In this document: in pieces, positions 64,000 through 64,000 of the stretch
How the letters are laid out: every line of letters starts with the position of its first letter
Position numbering within the stretch: the stretch's first letter is position 1
NCBI RefSeq assembly: GCF_900143235.1
Contig: NZ_FRDF01000005.1
Span: 1 to 64,000, forward strand
Source of the DNA: Erythrobacter sanguineus
Lineage (GTDB): Bacteria > Pseudomonadota > Alphaproteobacteria > Sphingomonadales > Sphingomonadaceae
Direction of reading: 5' to 3'
DNA: 64,000 nt
The notes under the pieces: generated by a model
The model's input: the letters and a program-made list of their open reading frames with translations, nothing else
Databases searched by the model: none
Told to the model about the DNA's origin: nothing
Made by a program: the position numbers and the translations under genes

Positions 64000-64000
64000 G

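Overview
The window is a GC-rich, densely packed chromosomal segment. Its gene content fits an alphaproteobacterium of the order Sphingomonadales, most likely the Erythrobacteraceae. The signs are a complete exosortase A (XrtA/PEP-CTERM) exopolysaccharide locus of sphingomonad type, a frameshift-free prfB with an SPY tripeptide, an RNase E whose S1 domain is split by an acidic/RG insert, and a nuo operon with alphaproteobacterial NuoE and NuoC. Placement is by family resemblance only; no species can be named. No tRNA, rRNA or CRISPR array was recognised.

Left part (1-12227): the edge holds the start of an IS630-type transposase next to a GNAT acetyltransferase gene that has lost its 5' third. 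A minus-strand operon follows: UDG-like protein, soluble lytic transglycosylase, moaB. Plus-strand housekeeping genes come next: ETF-ubiquinone oxidoreductase, a small lipoprotein, ispE, an N-formylglutamate amidohydrolase, ilvD, and a tightly overlapped trio of lipoprotein, NAD(P)HX repair enzyme and RNA m5U methyltransferase.

EPS/exosortase locus (12224-30188): two divergent arms meet at about 15070. The minus arm carries a BioF2/FemAB-like acetyltransferase, an acyl carrier protein and the two exosortase-associated hydrolases. The plus arm carries an acyl-CoA ligase and a PLP decarboxylase. After a 206-bp leader comes a ten-gene translationally coupled operon: export lipoprotein, chain-length protein, tyrosine kinase, outer-membrane barrel, ATPase, polysaccharide deacetylase, FemAB, glycosyltransferase, XrtA, amidotransferase. 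Together they would build, polymerise, export and process an exopolysaccharide and its PEP-CTERM protein partners. EpsI, the initiating sugar transferase and any PEP-CTERM substrate are not in the window.

Middle (30185-53525): zapE, a thioesterase and sdhB run on the minus strand. Then comes an unusual cassette: two paralogous ATP-grasp ligases, related to D-Ala-D-Ala ligase but with altered motifs, flank a PLP-dependent enzyme of unknown substrate, with a SAM methyltransferase beside them. This cassette (33559-37923) is the best candidate for an undescribed biosynthetic system. Housekeeping follows: RNase E, an N-acetylmuramoyl-L-alanine amidase and PBP1A, a periplasmic peroxiredoxin, prfB, a methyltransferase with a lipoprotein signal, a nitronate-monooxygenase-like flavoprotein, a 2-hydroxyacid dehydrogenase, an SH3 protein, a thiolase with a 38-residue lipoprotein, and an aldehyde dehydrogenase.

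Right edge (53674-63999): the nuo operon for respiratory complex I, nuoA to nuoK, continuing past the window. Four small predicted membrane proteins with no recognised family are spliced into it by start/stop overlaps. Two different REP-like inverted repeats flank nuoJ, and nuoC ends in a five-copy 12-bp tandem repeat.
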